The notes: generated by a model from the letters alone, not told the origin. A stretch of DNA of 64,000 bases from Methanosarcina acetivorans C2A (GCF_000007345.1 NC_003552.1:2108001-2172000); one strand, 5' to 3'. Positions 44,462 to 54,453 are shown, counted from the stretch's first letter. Numbers and translations are program-made.

Positions 44462-47169
44462 TCCGCCCAGAAAGTTATCGTTCCTTTTTTGTTTCCAGTT
44501 CCGGTGTAGTCAGAAGGAACATGTAGGGCCGCGGTTGCGTTCTCCTGGCTATTGCTTCCGATCACATTGCAGTAATCACTCCAAATCTGTGAATCCAGCA
44601 GCAGTCCCAGGCCAAAGAGATTGTCTTCTGCAGAAGAATCGCTTACTTCAGCGGTAACCTTTATGCCGGAGACTCCACAATTTTTGAGGGTTAGCAACTG
44701 TGGTTCACTGGTCTGTCCGGCGGAGAGTTCTCCGAATTTGAGGGCTGAAGGAGAAACCTCAAAGCAAACAACCGGAACAATGGTGACATTCAGGGACACA
44801 CTTGATGATCCGTTCTGGCTCTGGCTCCCTGAAGAAGCCTCCTCAACCTTGATACAATCCGCAAGCTCGTTGTTTGTCTCGTCCGATTCGGCTATTACAT
44901 TCCCCGCATCTGCACTTACCTTAACACTGTAATATCCGGCAGCAACCGGCTTCCATGAGAAATTAACAGTAGCGCTACTGCCCGATACAATCCCTGATAC
45001 GGCGTGGGTGTCCACAACCGCTCCATTTACGGAAAGAGTCGCGTTAAAGGTTCCAGCATCGCTTTCGCCTGTGTTACTGATGGTGGCGCCGATGTTGCAG
45101 GAGGTGTTTGCAGTAATACTGGAAGGCGGGATGATGGATGAAACAATGAGATCCGGCCGGGCCTCTGGTGTAGTCGACGAGTCGGTTACCGTGATATATT
45201 CGACCTTTACTTCCGAGTCGCTTCCCACTTCACTGGATACTGTTAGGTTGACAGTATAATTTCCTTCGGCAGTGTAAGTGTAGCTCGGGTTTTGCTCTGT
45301 GGAATCCATGTTTCCGTCGTTATCAAAGTCCCAGGCCCATGAAGTAGGCATACCTGTAGACTGGTCCGTGAAGTTAACTGTTAGAGGTACAGTGCCATTC
45401 GTTACATCAGCAGTGAAAGCAGCAACCGGTTCAGGTTCTGTAGGTGTAGATGATTCGGATACAGTGATATAATCGGCCTTCACCTCAGAACTATTCCCAC
45501 TTTCACTTATGACCGTGAGGTTCACAGTGTAGTTACCGGCTGAATTATATGTATGCGAGGGATTTTGTTCTGTTGCACTGGTGTTATCCCCAAAGTCCCA
45601 GAGCCAGGAAGTTGGGGAACCTGTGGACTGGTCCGTGAAATTAACAGTGAGAGGTACAGTGCCATTCGTTACATCAGCAATGAAAGCAGCAACTGGTTCA
45701 GGTTCTGTAGGCGTAGAAGATTCGGATACAGTAATATAATCGATCTTCACTTCTGAATCGCTTCCCTCTGCATTGGCAACCGTGAGGTTGACAGTGTAAG
45801 TACCGGCTGAAGTATATGTATACGAGGGGTTCTGCTCAGTTGAGTCCACAGTGCCGTCATTATCAAAGTCCCAGGCCCAGGAAGTAGGTGCTTCAGTAGA
45901 CTGGTCAGTAAAGTTGACAGTGAGTGGTACAGTGCCATTCGTTACATCAGCAGTGAAAGCGGCAACTGGTTCTGGTTCTGTAGGTGTAGAAGATTCGGAT
46001 ACAGTAATATAATCAGTCTTCACCTCTGAATCGCTTCCACCGTCATTCGTAACTGTAAGATTCACGGTGTAATTACCTGCTGAAGTATATGTGTGCGAAG
46101 GACTCTGCTCAGTTGCCGTAGCTCCGTCTCCAAAGTCCCATGTCCAGGCAGTAGGCGAGCCGGTAGACTCATCAGTGAACTGGACAGTCAGGGGGGAATC
46201 TCCGGAAGTAGGAGTTGCAGTGAATTTGGCGACAGGCAGAGTTGAAGAACCCTGGACCTTAACACTTGATGCTTCAGCAACGGCGTTTATGTTACTGCCT
46301 GAATCGTCATCCAGGCGGTTGAAAGTAAGAGATATTTCACTTTCCCCCGGAGTTTCAGCCACAAAAGTGACATTTGCCAGGAGAACGTTTTCATCACCAG
46401 CCTTAACAACGTCGTTAGTATCCACCGCTTTTACTTTTATCGAAGTATTGGGCATACTGGAGTTTTCCGAAAGACCAACCCAGGAGGGATACTCCACATT
46501 CGTGAACTTTCCAACAGCCGGATTCTCGAGGGTGAGGTTAAAGTCATAGCCAGAAATACCTTCTGTGAATTTATCCGCCCTGATCTCAAAGACCTGGGAT
46601 GCGCCCGAAGAAAGGGTAGATTCTGCCGGAAGAATAGAAACAACCGGGTTCTCGGAAGTCGTTCCAGAAGTCAGTTTTGCTTCCCGGACGGTGACAGAGA
46701 TCGTATTTTCGGAGTCATCATCCAACCGGTCAACGGATACGGTGAGATTTGCTTCCCCGGAAGCGAGGGATTCTACAGTTACCGTACCTAAAAAGACATC
46801 TAAATCTCCTGCATTTATTTTTTCTTCCAGATCAACAGCTTTGATCTGGACCAAATCCGCCGGAAGACTTGAACTATTATTTATGCCTGACCAGGAGGGG
46901 AACTCCACTCCCGTTATCTGGGCAACTGAAGGATCGCTTATACTGAGATTAAGTTTGTATCCTGCAAGCCCGGAAGGCGCTTGATCAAGATAAAGGCTCA
47001 GACTTGCTACGGAGCCGGTATCTGAAAAAACAGCCTCTTGGGGCTCAAAATAGAGTTCTTCACCGGCAGCCGTACACACAACAAGGCTGAACAGCAGAAG
47101 GACTGCAAGGCTCCTCAGTAAGTTTCCTGTAAACTTTTTTCTTGTTAGTTTCATGTTAAATCTTTCCAT
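44449..47169 (-). CDS. Surface protein: two cohesin-like domains, four PKD, CARDB, FWAEV-ending module
   Basis: Encodes 906 residues; ATG at 47169 (AAGGAA site) or 47154 (GGAAAG site). Signal peptide to about residue 32 (LLRSLAVLLLFSLVVCTAAG). Cohesin-like 36-165 (YFEPQEAVFSDTGSVASL; SGLAGYKLNLSISDPSVAQI) and 172-312 (EGISGYDFNLTLENPAVGKF). Four PKD at 316-386, 401-475, 493-565 and 581-660, with repeated TPTEPEPVAAF linkers. CARDB 670-773. C-terminal module 796-906 (VSPSALKFGELSAG; LLDSQIWSDYC; ITFWAEVAE). It has no dockerin: with two cohesins it could be a receptor for dockerin proteins. It follows the PGF-anchored cohesin gene by 20 bases, so they are probably co-transcribed. Confidence 0.85.
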   Translation of the reverse strand: MERFNMKLTRKKFTGNLLRSLAVLLLFSLVVCTAAGEELYFEPQEAVFSDTGSVASLSLYLDQAPSGLAGYKLNLSISDPSVAQITGVEFPSWSGINNSSSLPADLVQIKAVDLEEKINAGDLDVFLGTVTVESLASGEANLTVSVDRLDDDSENTISVTVREAKLTSGTTSENPVVSILPAESTLSSGASQVFEIRADKFTEGISGYDFNLTLENPAVGKFTNVEYPSWVGLSENSSMPNTSIKVKAVDTNDVVKAGDENVLLANVTFVAETPGESEISLTFNRLDDDSGSNINAVAEASSVKVQGSSTLPVAKFTATPTSGDSPLTVQFTDESTGSPTAWTWDFGDGATATEQSPSHTYTSAGNYTVNLTVTNDGGSDSEVKTDYITVSESSTPTEPEPVAAFTADVTNGTVPLTVNFTDQSTEAPTSWAWDFDNDGTVDSTEQNPSYTYTSAGTYTVNLTVANAEGSDSEVKIDYITVSESSTPTEPEPVAAFIADVTNGTVPLTVNFTDQSTGSPTSWLWDFGDNTSATEQNPSHTYNSAGNYTVNLTVISESGNSSEVKADYITVSESSTPTEPEPVAAFTADVTNGTVPLTVNFTDQSTGMPTSWAWDFDNDGNMDSTEQNPSYTYTAEGNYTVNLTVSSEVGSDSEVKVEYITVTDSSTTPEARPDLIVSSIIPPSSITANTSCNIGATISNTGESDAGTFNATLSVNGAVVDTHAVSGIVSGSSATVNFSWKPVAAGYYSVKVSADAGNVIAESDETNNELADCIKVEEASSGSQSQNGSSSVSLNVTIVPVVCFEVSPSALKFGELSAGQTSEPQLLTLKNCGVSGIKVTAEVSDSSAEDNLFGLGLLLDSQIWSDYCNVIGSNSQENATAALHVPSDYTGTGNKKGTITFWAEVAE

Positions 47170-47189
47170 AAAATTCCTTTATATTTTTC

Positions 47190-48110
47190 TCATTTTTTTG
47201 ATCTTGAGTAAATTACCACAAAAAAAACGAAAACTGATATCGAATAGATGAATCCGAACCCGGGAAGGGTACTGTTTCCTGTACTGTTACCTGTTCCTGT
47301 ATTGTTACCTGTATCATTTTTACTTTCATCAGCCTCCTCATCAGAATGTATGAGATCGTCCTGTTTTTCGGAAGTTTCGGGACTTGAGATTTCTACCTCC
47401 TTTTTTAAGGAGGAGTTTTCATCAGCGGAGTTTTTCATTTCCTCCGCGGTTTCATTAGGATCTTCCTGTATTACTGACATGGAGCTACTGTTCGATTGAC
47501 TCAGGGGGTCTGAAGTTTTGACACTATCTGAAGTTTCGACATTGTCCTCGACAGACGTATTTTCTTCCGAATCTCCTCCATCTTCTTCTGAATCTCCACC
47601 ATCTTCTTCCGAATCTCCTCCATCTTCTTTCGGATATTCCGCTCCTTCGAGGATGATCGTATTCTCAGAGTCGTCATCCATTTTGGATACTGTGACGGTG
47701 ATTCCGGTAGATCCGCCTTCGAGCCCTTTTAAGGTAAGGACTGCAAGTTCTACATCTTCCGCCTCTCCGTCTATGGCTTCCTGGAGGTCGACTGCTTTTA
47801 ACTTCACGGAGGAAGCAGGAAGCTCGGACACATCAGTCAGACTCGCCCACTCGGGAAAGTTAACGGCTTGTATTTCAGCGACATCCGGATCAGTCAGTTC
47901 CACGGTCAGCTTATAACCAGAAAGTCCTTCAGGCAGGCTATCCGCACTCAGAGACAGCTCACAGATTTCCCCGGTCCCCAGGGAAATTTCCTCCGATGGC
48001 TCTATTATAAGAGAAGGAGAAGCTTCTGCAAGTCCAGTACAGATCAGGGCAGAAAGAAGGGTAGCAAAAGCTAAAAGTATTGAAATTAAAACTCCGGACC
48101 TTTTTTGCAA
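47190..48110 (-). CDS. PGF-anchored single-cohesin surface protein
   Basis: Encodes 306 residues from TTG at 48110, 5 bases after GAGGTGA. Signal peptide 1-30 (LISILLAFATLLSALICTGLA). One cohesin-like domain about 32-160 (LIIEPSEEISLGTGEICEL; EGLSGYKLTVELTDPDVAEI). An acidic linker follows with three tandem EEDGGDS repeats (about 47565-47627) and a Ser/Asn/Glu-rich stretch. The C-terminus is LPGFGFIYSISVFVFFVVIY plus SRSKK: the PGF triplet, a hydrophobic helix and a basic end that mark archaeosortase A substrates, which are cleaved and lipid-attached. Middle gene of a run dockerin gene, this gene, double-cohesin gene. Inference: membrane anchor for dockerin-bearing proteins. Confidence 0.85.
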   Translation of the reverse strand: MQKRSGVLISILLAFATLLSALICTGLAEASPSLIIEPSEEISLGTGEICELSLSADSLPEGLSGYKLTVELTDPDVAEIQAVNFPEWASLTDVSELPASSVKLKAVDLQEAIDGEAEDVELAVLTLKGLEGGSTGITVTVSKMDDDSENTIILEGAEYPKEDGGDSEEDGGDSEEDGGDSEENTSVEDNVETSDSVKTSDPLSQSNSSSMSVIQEDPNETAEEMKNSADENSSLKKEVEISSPETSEKQDDLIHSDEEADESKNDTGNNTGTGNSTGNSTLPGFGFIYSISVFVFFVVIYSRSKK

Positions 48111-48169
48111 AGAATCACCTCGTTAAAAGGGTTTTTCAAATAAATGAAAGAAAAAATCGTGGGAAATAT

Positions 48170-48186
48170 GTGAAAATTTTTCTCAA
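48170..48186 (-). terminator. Weak terminator-like hairpin after the dockerin gene
   Basis: TGTGAAAA/TTTTCTCA, an imperfect member of the dockerin-gene terminator family, lying 37 bases after the stop and before the anchored cohesin gene; it may only attenuate. Confidence 0.4.
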
Positions 48187-48222
48187 TTCCCCTTTGTTTT
48201 TTCATTCCTTTTTTCTCCTCAC

Positions 48223-51200
48223 TCATATCATTGCAAACATGTCCACTACATCATCAAAGTCTATCCTTCCGTTTCCGTTGAAGTCAAAGTACTCCACCGG
48301 CATGTTTTCCTCTATCCAGTCCATGTTGTGGAAGTATGCTACTACATCTACGAAACTGAACTCCCCGTTTCCGGTGAGGTCTTCATAGAGTCCGTCTCCG
48401 TCAAGATCCCTGGGGGCATATTCCTGATCTGGCAGGGGCGACAGAAGGGTCACCTCAATTTTTCCTGTTAAAAATGTCGGCTCGATGACGTTTCCTGAAT
48501 CGTCATCCAGACGGTCAACTCCTATGGATAGGTTCGCAGATCCTTTCTCCTTCCCAGAAACCGTGAGAGTGGCAAGCACAACATCTGCTGCTCCTTCCTT
48601 AACGGCATCTTCTCCGTCAACAGCCTTCAGGTAGATAGAAGTCGCTGGCAGGGAAGAGTTTTCAGTAATAAGAGCCCAGGAAGGGTACTCGATGTCGACT
48701 ATCTCAGCAACAGCCGGGTCGTCGAGAGTAACGGTCATGTTGTAGCCTGAGAAACCTGCAGGGAAATTGCTGGCAACGATACTTATTTCAGTAGATTCGT
48801 TTTCTGAAACTGAGGAATTTTCAGGGTCGAAATAGAGAGTAACGGTTGGCCCGGAAGCTTCGGAAACTTCTATGTAATCCGATTTTAACTCAAAGTCAGA
48901 ACCAGCAGCATTTTCTACAGTCAGATTTACGGTGTAATTTCCGGCTGATGTGTACGTATGAGAGGGGTTCTGCTCAGTTGAGTTTGCTCCGTCCCCGAAG
49001 TCCCAGAACCAGGAAGTTGGGGAACCTGCGGACTGGTCCGTGAAATTCACAGTAAGAGGAACAGTCCCGCCGGTTACGTCAGCAGTAAACATAGCAATAG
49101 GTTCTGCAGGAGTAGAAGATTCAGATACCATGATATAATCGGTCTTCACCTCGGAATCGCTTCCAGCTGTATTTGTAACTGTGAGGTTCACTGTATAGTT
49201 ACCTGCCGCAGAATAAGTATGCTCCGGGTTCTGCTCAGTTGAGTTTGCTCCATCCCCGAAGTTCCAGTACCATCCAGTTGCGTTTTCAGAAAGATCGGTA
49301 AACTGGACTGAGAGAGGGGCAGTACCACTGGTTGTATTTGCCATGAAATCGGCCATCGGTGCAGATTCTGAGTATTCAACTACGAGAATGGCATTCATGG
49401 CATACACATTGTCACCGCCGGTGCCCGCGTCATAGCTCTGGAACCTTGCTTCATTGGCACCGCTTGCGATCCCGTCCGTTACATTGTAGACAGAGAAACC
49501 TATCTTTGAATCGTCATGGTAATCTGCCCAGAAGCCGGGGTACTCTTCGCCGTTGAAGAAGAACTTACTCTTCCCTGAGTCGCCTGCACTGGCAAGGATA
49601 GAAACTACCTCTGCACTCCCGATATCCTCTGTATCAACCCCGGATAAGTTCGCATAGGCGGTCGCCTCATCACTGGTCACCGAATAGCTGCTCTTGGAGT
49701 ACAGCATGTCGAACTCATCGTTGATGAAAATCTGCTTCTCGGTTGTTTCCTGGTCGCTATAGACAACGATGAGGTAAGCTCCCCAGAGGGCATAATCATT
49801 GGTCGTGCCTGCGCTTCCCTCAGGGGTCAGGACGAGCGTGTTCCCTGCAGTGCTGAACTGATCGGTCACATTGTAAACATAGAGACCATACGGGAAGTTG
49901 TAGCTGCCATAACCTTTGATATCTTTGTAGGTTGCATCGGTTGATATCGTGGCACCGTTGAAGACTGCCGTGAATGAAGGATCAATACCCATCTTGTTAT
50001 AAGAGTAGGGCTGATAGAGCCTGGCGCTCACGACACTTGCATCAGCCGGGATTGACAGGTCGGAAGATGTCCATGTGTCAGTAACGGATAACCACTTTGA
50101 GGATGTGTAGACAGAGTCCCCACTGGAGTAGATGATATCATATTTACCCTCAAACGTTGCCCGTGTGTTAATGTCGTCCCCATCGGTCCAGCGTTTGCCC
50201 TTGTATCCGTTGTAGACTACTGTTTTTGTAATGGAAAGGGCATTGTTAGTCTCGTTGGACTCAATTATGCTGTTTTCTGTGTCTGTGGTGGCGGTGATCT
50301 CAACGCTGTCCCCATAAGCTCGGATGGAAGGGTCGGTTATTGAAAGTGTGATGTTAGCCCCTGCTGAAAGTCCGTCAACTGAGACATTTGTAGAAATATC
50401 ATTTACATCAAACCTGACCGTAAAAGATCCGGCGGCTGCAGTACCACTATTTTCGACCTTTGCCGAGACGGTATTTTCTTCGTTTGCAAAGCTTTCCCCG
50501 GCGTTAAGAGTGAGGGCAGAGACAAGGAGATCAGGCTCTGAAACCGAAGGTTCGGTTACTTTGACATAATCAGTCTTGAGCTCTTCATCGCTACCACCTT
50601 TATTGGAAACTGTGAGGGTCACATTATAGCTGCCGGCTGAGGTGTAGGTGTGTGAGACATTCTGCTCGGAAGCATTGGCTCCGTCTCCGAAGTCCCAGAA
50701 CCATGAAGTCGGAGACCCGGTTGATGTATCGGTAAAGTTTACTGCCAGCGGGGCATCTCCAGATGTCGGGGTTGCCGTAAAGTCGGCCACTGGCGCAGAA
50801 GGTGCCGATTCCTCATATTCGATAACAAGGATCTGCTGGAGTGCGTCCATACCTCCGCTTGTCGTGCTCTGGACTCCCGCCTCGTTTCCTGTTGCGTTGA
50901 TGTAGTTTGTAGCATCAAAGGCCAGAGGGCTTCCTGAATTTGAACTTCCCTGCCATGCATTGGTTGCCACTATGTTTCCGTTGAAAAGCAGGTTTCCTTC
51001 ATCGGGCCCCGCACTTCCCGCGAAGCTGTACAGCATAGCGTTTGTGACCTTTTCCACGTCAATGGATATGCCGGTGAAAGGAGCATATGCAGTAGCCTCT
51101 TCAGGGGTGGTCCCGTAACTGGACGCAGATAAACCAAGCTCGTCGCATTCTTCATTGATGAAGATCTGCTTCCTGGTTTCATTATCGTTTCCGTAGACCA

Positions 51201-53379
51201 CAACAAGGGTGCTGGGGTACAGTGCGTTTTTGTTTTCACCAACAGGTGTCATGACAAGGCTGTTTCCTGCAGAGCTAAACTTGTCGGTTACATCGTAGAC
51301 ACAGAGCCCGTATTCATAGTTAGCATACGCTCCAAAATTGCTCCAGTCCCTGTAGAGGGTTCCGTTTCCTGTTGAGATGTTGCCGTTATCAAGGGTGTTT
51401 CCGTTGAAGTTAATATTCAACCACGGATATCCGCCGGGAGTCTGATCCCAGTTGTAGGCAACATAGAGGAAGGCCTTTTCTATGGTGGAACCGTCCGGGA
51501 CCGGAAGGTCACTTGCAGTCCAGGTTTCGGTCCTGCTCTCCCATCCGACAGCTTGGTAAGCAGAATCAGGCTGTGTGGAATACAAAAGGTTTCCCTGGAG
51601 ATCAAAGGTATGCATGGTAGTGATATTGCTTCCGCCTTCCCAGTAGATGCCTTTGCCCTTATACCCGTTGTACCTGAGAGGTTTAGCCGAACTGCTCTTG
51701 TTGTTGTTGGTCTCGTCCGTTTCAGCTATAAGGTTGTCAGGGTCAATAACGGCAGTATAGGTCACGGTGCCGCCTTCAAGGTCACGGATGGTGGGGTCGA
51801 TCAGGGTTACGGTGGTCTTTGCATCGCCAGCAAGGGACGCAATCGTTGTCGTGTTTACGGGAACTGTTCCACTGGAAACGTCGCTTGCATACACAGCTAT
51901 CGAAATGTTGGTAAGGGTAGCAGTTCCTGTGTTTTGGACATTGAGAACTTTCACAGGATTTGTTTCCCTGGCAAAGACCGCAGAAGCCGGAACGGTGTTG
52001 ACGATTCCTGAGATGCTAAGATCGTTCGTTGCCACTTGACCCGCTTGAGTTACGGTTATGTAGTCTGTCTTCAGCTCGGAATCGCTTCCATCTTCATTCG
52101 TAACTGTGAGGTTGACAGAATAGGTTCCTTCAGTGGAGTAGGTATACATTGGATTCTGCTGGGTGCTGTCGACAGTCCCGTCATTATCAAAGTCCCATGC
52201 ATAGGATGAAACCGTCCCTGTTGATGCATCGGTAAACTGTACTTCAAGGGGGGCATCCCCGCTTGTTACATCTGCCGTAAAGTCTGCCACAGGCGGCTGG
52301 GAACTCGTTTCAATCGGGCTTTTTACCACGAGGAACGCGAGGGGGATCTTGTAAAATGCTGCGGTCCCTTCACCCAAGAAGTAACGGGCATAGCCGAGTG
52401 TGACATCACTGCTACCTGTAACTGAGGAAGTCACGTTCCAGGAATCTATACCTGAATAAGCGCCCTGTGTATCAGGGTCCCGGTCGAGCTGAAGGTTGGT
52501 GAACGTTCCCTCAACCGAGGGGGTCCCACCAGTGTACTCAAAGTTATTATCCGCGGTCGGGAATCCGTAGCACCCATTATTACTTGCCATATAGTCAACT
52601 GTCAGGGTAGCTGAAGTGACCTCAGAAAGGCCAGTTGTGCCAAAGCTTGTGTTCCCAACAGCAGCTTCTCCAAAATTGTCCTCGGTGAAATAAGAACAGA
52701 CGTCATGCCCCTCGTTCACCCAGTAAGTGGTCTGTGTGGTGGAGGAGGGGTCGTTGTATGCGACTACGAGAGTAATGACTTTGATCCGCCCGTCGTACGA
52801 GCCGGTGGTGTCGACATTGACATTGATGGTCTGCCCGTAGATCAGGTCCTTTACGTCATACCACATGAAGTAGTCGCTCGTCACCCGGTTCTCGTGGTCA
52901 TTGATCATAAGATAGGGTTCTTGGGTCCCGTGCCCGTCAAATTCGCTGTTGTCATTTCCTAAAGTCTCCCATGTATTCGGGTCTATAATATACTGAAATG
53001 CTCCATGCCCAGTTTCGGGCCAAACCTGCTCGTAAACGCCGTCATTGTCCCCATCCCAGCTGTTGGTGATGGAAAACGCATAATCGCTTTGCATGTGCCC
53101 GCAGTAAGCAGAGATATAAAGCCTGGCCCAGGCAATCCGTCCGGGTTCGGCTACTGCGGCCTCAGGCAGCGTAAAGGTCTTGGTCACAACCTGTTCTCCC
53201 CAGTTAGGCGCTGGGGTTGCATCGAACCAGAGGTCACCGGTGACTGTTTCTGTCTGTACGGTTGTCAGCGGCAAGCCTCCAACCCATTCATCTGCAGCTG
53301 CAGCGTCTGTAAATAAAGTAAGGCCTACTCCGCTGCACAGAATCAGCGTTAACAATACAAAAATTAGTTTTCTGTCCGT
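48223..53379 (-). CDS. Surface protein: three DUF3344, PKD, CARDB, cohesin-like, dockerin-like; probable ACG start
   Basis: About 1718 residues from ACG at 53379, 7 bases after AGGAGG (53387-53392), giving (M)DRKLIFVLLTLILCSGVG as signal peptide. An upstream ATG at 53466 would add 29 residues, but that DNA is in a different frame in the paralogue, so it is not coding. DUF3344 33-356, PKD 360-440, CARDB 445-565, DUF3344 570-855, PKD 857-938, CARDB 945-1050, DUF3344 1053-1335, PKD 1337-1415 and 1420-1500, cohesin-like 1507-1645, dockerin-like 1650-1718. The first 1300 bases are nearly identical to 58111 downward and the middle to 1294..4743. First gene of the run with the two cohesin genes. Confidence 0.85.
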   Translation of the reverse strand, partial: TDRKLIFVLLTLILCSGVGLTLFTDAAAADEWVGGLPLTTVQTETVTGDLWFDATPAPNWGEQVVTKTFTLPEAAVAEPGRIAWARLYISAYCGHMQSDYAFSITNSWDGDNDGVYEQVWPETGHGAFQYIIDPNTWETLGNDNSEFDGHGTQEPYLMINDHENRVTSDYFMWYDVKDLIYGQTINVNVDTTGSYDGRIKVITLVVAYNDPSSTTQTTYWVNEGHDVCSYFTEDNFGEAAVGNTSFGTTGLSEVTSATLTVDYMASNNGCYGFPTADNNFEYTGGTPSVEGTFTNLQLDRDPDTQGAYSGIDSWNVTSSVTGSSDVTLGYARYFLGEGTAAFYKIPLAFLVVKSPIETSSQPPVADFTADVTSGDAPLEVQFTDASTGTVSSYAWDFDNDGTVDSTQQNPMYTYSTEGTYSVNLTVTNEDGSDSELKTDYITVTQAGQVATNDLSISGIVNTVPASAVFARETNPVKVLNVQNTGTATLTNISIAVYASDVSSGTVPVNTTTIASLAGDAKTTVTLIDPTIRDLEGGTVTYTAVIDPDNLIAETDETNNNKSSSAKPLRYNGYKGKGIYWEGGSNITTMHTFDLQGNLLYSTQPDSAYQAVGWESRTETWTASDLPVPDGSTIEKAFLYVAYNWDQTPGGYPWLNINFNGNTLDNGNISTGNGTLYRDWSNFGAYANYEYGLCVYDVTDKFSSAGNSLVMTPVGENKNALYPSTLVVVYGNDNETRKQIFINEECDELGLSASSYGTTPEEATAYAPFTGISIDVEKVTNAMLYSFAGSAGPDEGNLLFNGNIVATNAWQGSSNSGSPLAFDATNYINATGNEAGVQSTTSGGMDALQQILVIEYEESAPSAPVADFTATPTSGDAPLAVNFTDTSTGSPTSWFWDFGDGANASEQNVSHTYTSAGSYNVTLTVSNKGGSDEELKTDYVKVTEPSVSEPDLLVSALTLNAGESFANEENTVSAKVENSGTAAAGSFTVRFDVNDISTNVSVDGLSAGANITLSITDPSIRAYGDSVEITATTDTENSIIESNETNNALSITKTVVYNGYKGKRWTDGDDINTRATFEGKYDIIYSSGDSVYTSSKWLSVTDTWTSSDLSIPADASVVSARLYQPYSYNKMGIDPSFTAVFNGATISTDATYKDIKGYGSYNFPYGLYVYNVTDQFSTAGNTLVLTPEGSAGTTNDYALWGAYLIVVYSDQETTEKQIFINDEFDMLYSKSSYSVTSDEATAYANLSGVDTEDIGSAEVVSILASAGDSGKSKFFFNGEEYPGFWADYHDDSKIGFSVYNVTDGIASGANEARFQSYDAGTGGDNVYAMNAILVVEYSESAPMADFMANTTSGTAPLSVQFTDLSENATGWYWNFGDGANSTEQNPEHTYSAAGNYTVNLTVTNTAGSDSEVKTDYIMVSESSTPAEPIAMFTADVTGGTVPLTVNFTDQSAGSPTSWFWDFGDGANSTEQNPSHTYTSAGNYTVNLTVENAAGSDFELKSDYIEVSEASGPTVTLYFDPENSSVSENESTEISIVASNFPAGFSGYNMTVTLDDPAVAEIVDIEYPSWALITENSSLPATSIYLKAVDGEDAVKEGAADVVLATLTVSGKEKGSANLSIGVDRLDDDSGNVIEPTFLTGKIEVTLLSPLPDQEYAPRDLDGDGLYEDLTGNGEFSFVDVVAYFHNMDWIEENMPVEYFDFNGNGRIDFDDVVDMFAMI

Positions 53380-53392
53380 AACTTTTCCTCCT
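53377..53392 (-). promoter_or_regulatory. AGGAGG ribosome site with ACG as the best-placed start
   Basis: AGGAGG, aaaagtt, ACG GAC AGA AAA CTA. No ATG, GTG or TTG lies within the window; the next TTG is eight codons on, inside the hydrophobic core. Confidence 0.6.
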
Positions 53393-54261
53393 GTACCGAA
53401 ATAGAGAAAGAATCCCAGAGCTATGTGCACAATCAGCTCCCACCAGAGGAGGTAACAGAAATCCAATTGATTTCAGAAAAAAATAAAAGCAAATTATTGT
53501 CATTGTGAGCTTGAACAACTATAGTTAATTTTTACCCAAGTAATATTGAATATTCTCTTTTCTGATAGGATTCTATTTCACAGATCAGATCTGGAATTAT
53601 TTTCTCCACAAATTCTTCCCAATTTATGTCTAATTATTAATACTAATAATCATTTTATTAACAAATTTTGTTATATATTAATCTTTCTAAACGTTTCTAG
53701 GATATGCATATTTATATATAATTATGAACAACAAATAACAATTTCAAGGAATGATAAGTTTTGAAACAAACGCAGATTATTTAAGTACATATCTTATTAG
53801 CAATTCTTTATCTCTGAGAAAACACCATTAAATGCCTGCTTGCAATATATAATTACAAAAATAATTAAATTGACATGTCAGGTTAATAAATATATTTTTC
53901 AAAAATATACTCTTATGTTTTAGCTTAATTATTTTGGATATTAGGAAAAGTTTTTATTTTTAATATTTATTTCTGGATTAACTTATTTGATAATCAAATA
54001 ATTTATATATTTATCTAATTATTATTAATAATTGATTATTTAATAACAATATTTAATAATAATATGGTTGTCAAACCCAGATTGAGAGCTGTTACTATTG
54101 AGAAATTAACTGTGAGTAACCGTTAACTCAATCGAGAATCTTTTATTATTCTACAATAATCGGTTACAACCTGAATTCCTGGAAAATGTATCTTTTCAGT
54201 AAGTTAATAGTACAGAAATTAATTTTCATAACATAATATATTATGAAATAAACAAAAAGTG
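53393..54261. other. Intergenic and promoter region
   Basis: No gene is supported. 53520-53700 is closely repeated at 58250-58430, with a minus-strand TATA-like run (ttaatatataac) at about 53671-53683. The rest is very AT-rich with repeated aataata-type runs. Confidence 0.4.
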
Positions 54262-54268
54262 TTAAATA
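54262..54268 (+). promoter_or_regulatory. TATA-like box of hairpin RNA family, copy 4
   Basis: aaaaagtgTTAAATA followed 17 bases later by catatgtct. Confidence 0.45.
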
Positions 54269-54287
54269 GGAGTTTATTATAATCTCA

Positions 54288-54453
54288 TATGTCTATAGAA
54301 CAGACATGGATAAGTGAAAAGATCTACAAAATCTGTGGATGGCACCTGCAATGCTTGGAATTCCTCACCTGTGATATATGGGCAGGTGGGGAGCCATAGG
54401 TGCGAGGAAAAACCAGAAAAAATCTGGTATTCTACTCATTACTTAACTTTTTT
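54288..54453 (+). ncRNA. Candidate small RNA, hairpin family copy 4
   Basis: Hairpin CCTCACCTG/CAGGTGGGG at 54363-54391, extendable to 11 pairs, then a second hairpin ACCAG/CTGGT and T6 at 54448-54453. The 5' part differs from the other copies and lacks CCTCCT. The ATG at 54289 opens 35 codons, but this frame is absent at the other loci. Confidence 0.45.

Noticed and set aside
47520-47916. Long plus-strand Ser-rich frame opposite the PGF-anchored cohesin gene
   Set aside because: It is the complement of the acidic repeat region; the minus strand has the signal peptide, ribosome site and anchor.
53380-53518. N-terminal extensions of the 53-kb and 58-kb genes to upstream ATGs
   Set aside because: The homologous DNA is read in different frames in the two paralogues, no ribosome site precedes the ATGs, and a clear signal peptide starts after the AGGAGG.
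54289-54396. 35-codon frame beginning at the ATG after the TTAAATA box
   Set aside because: The equivalent ATG is closed within a few codons at the other loci, and the conserved hairpin explains the sequence better.
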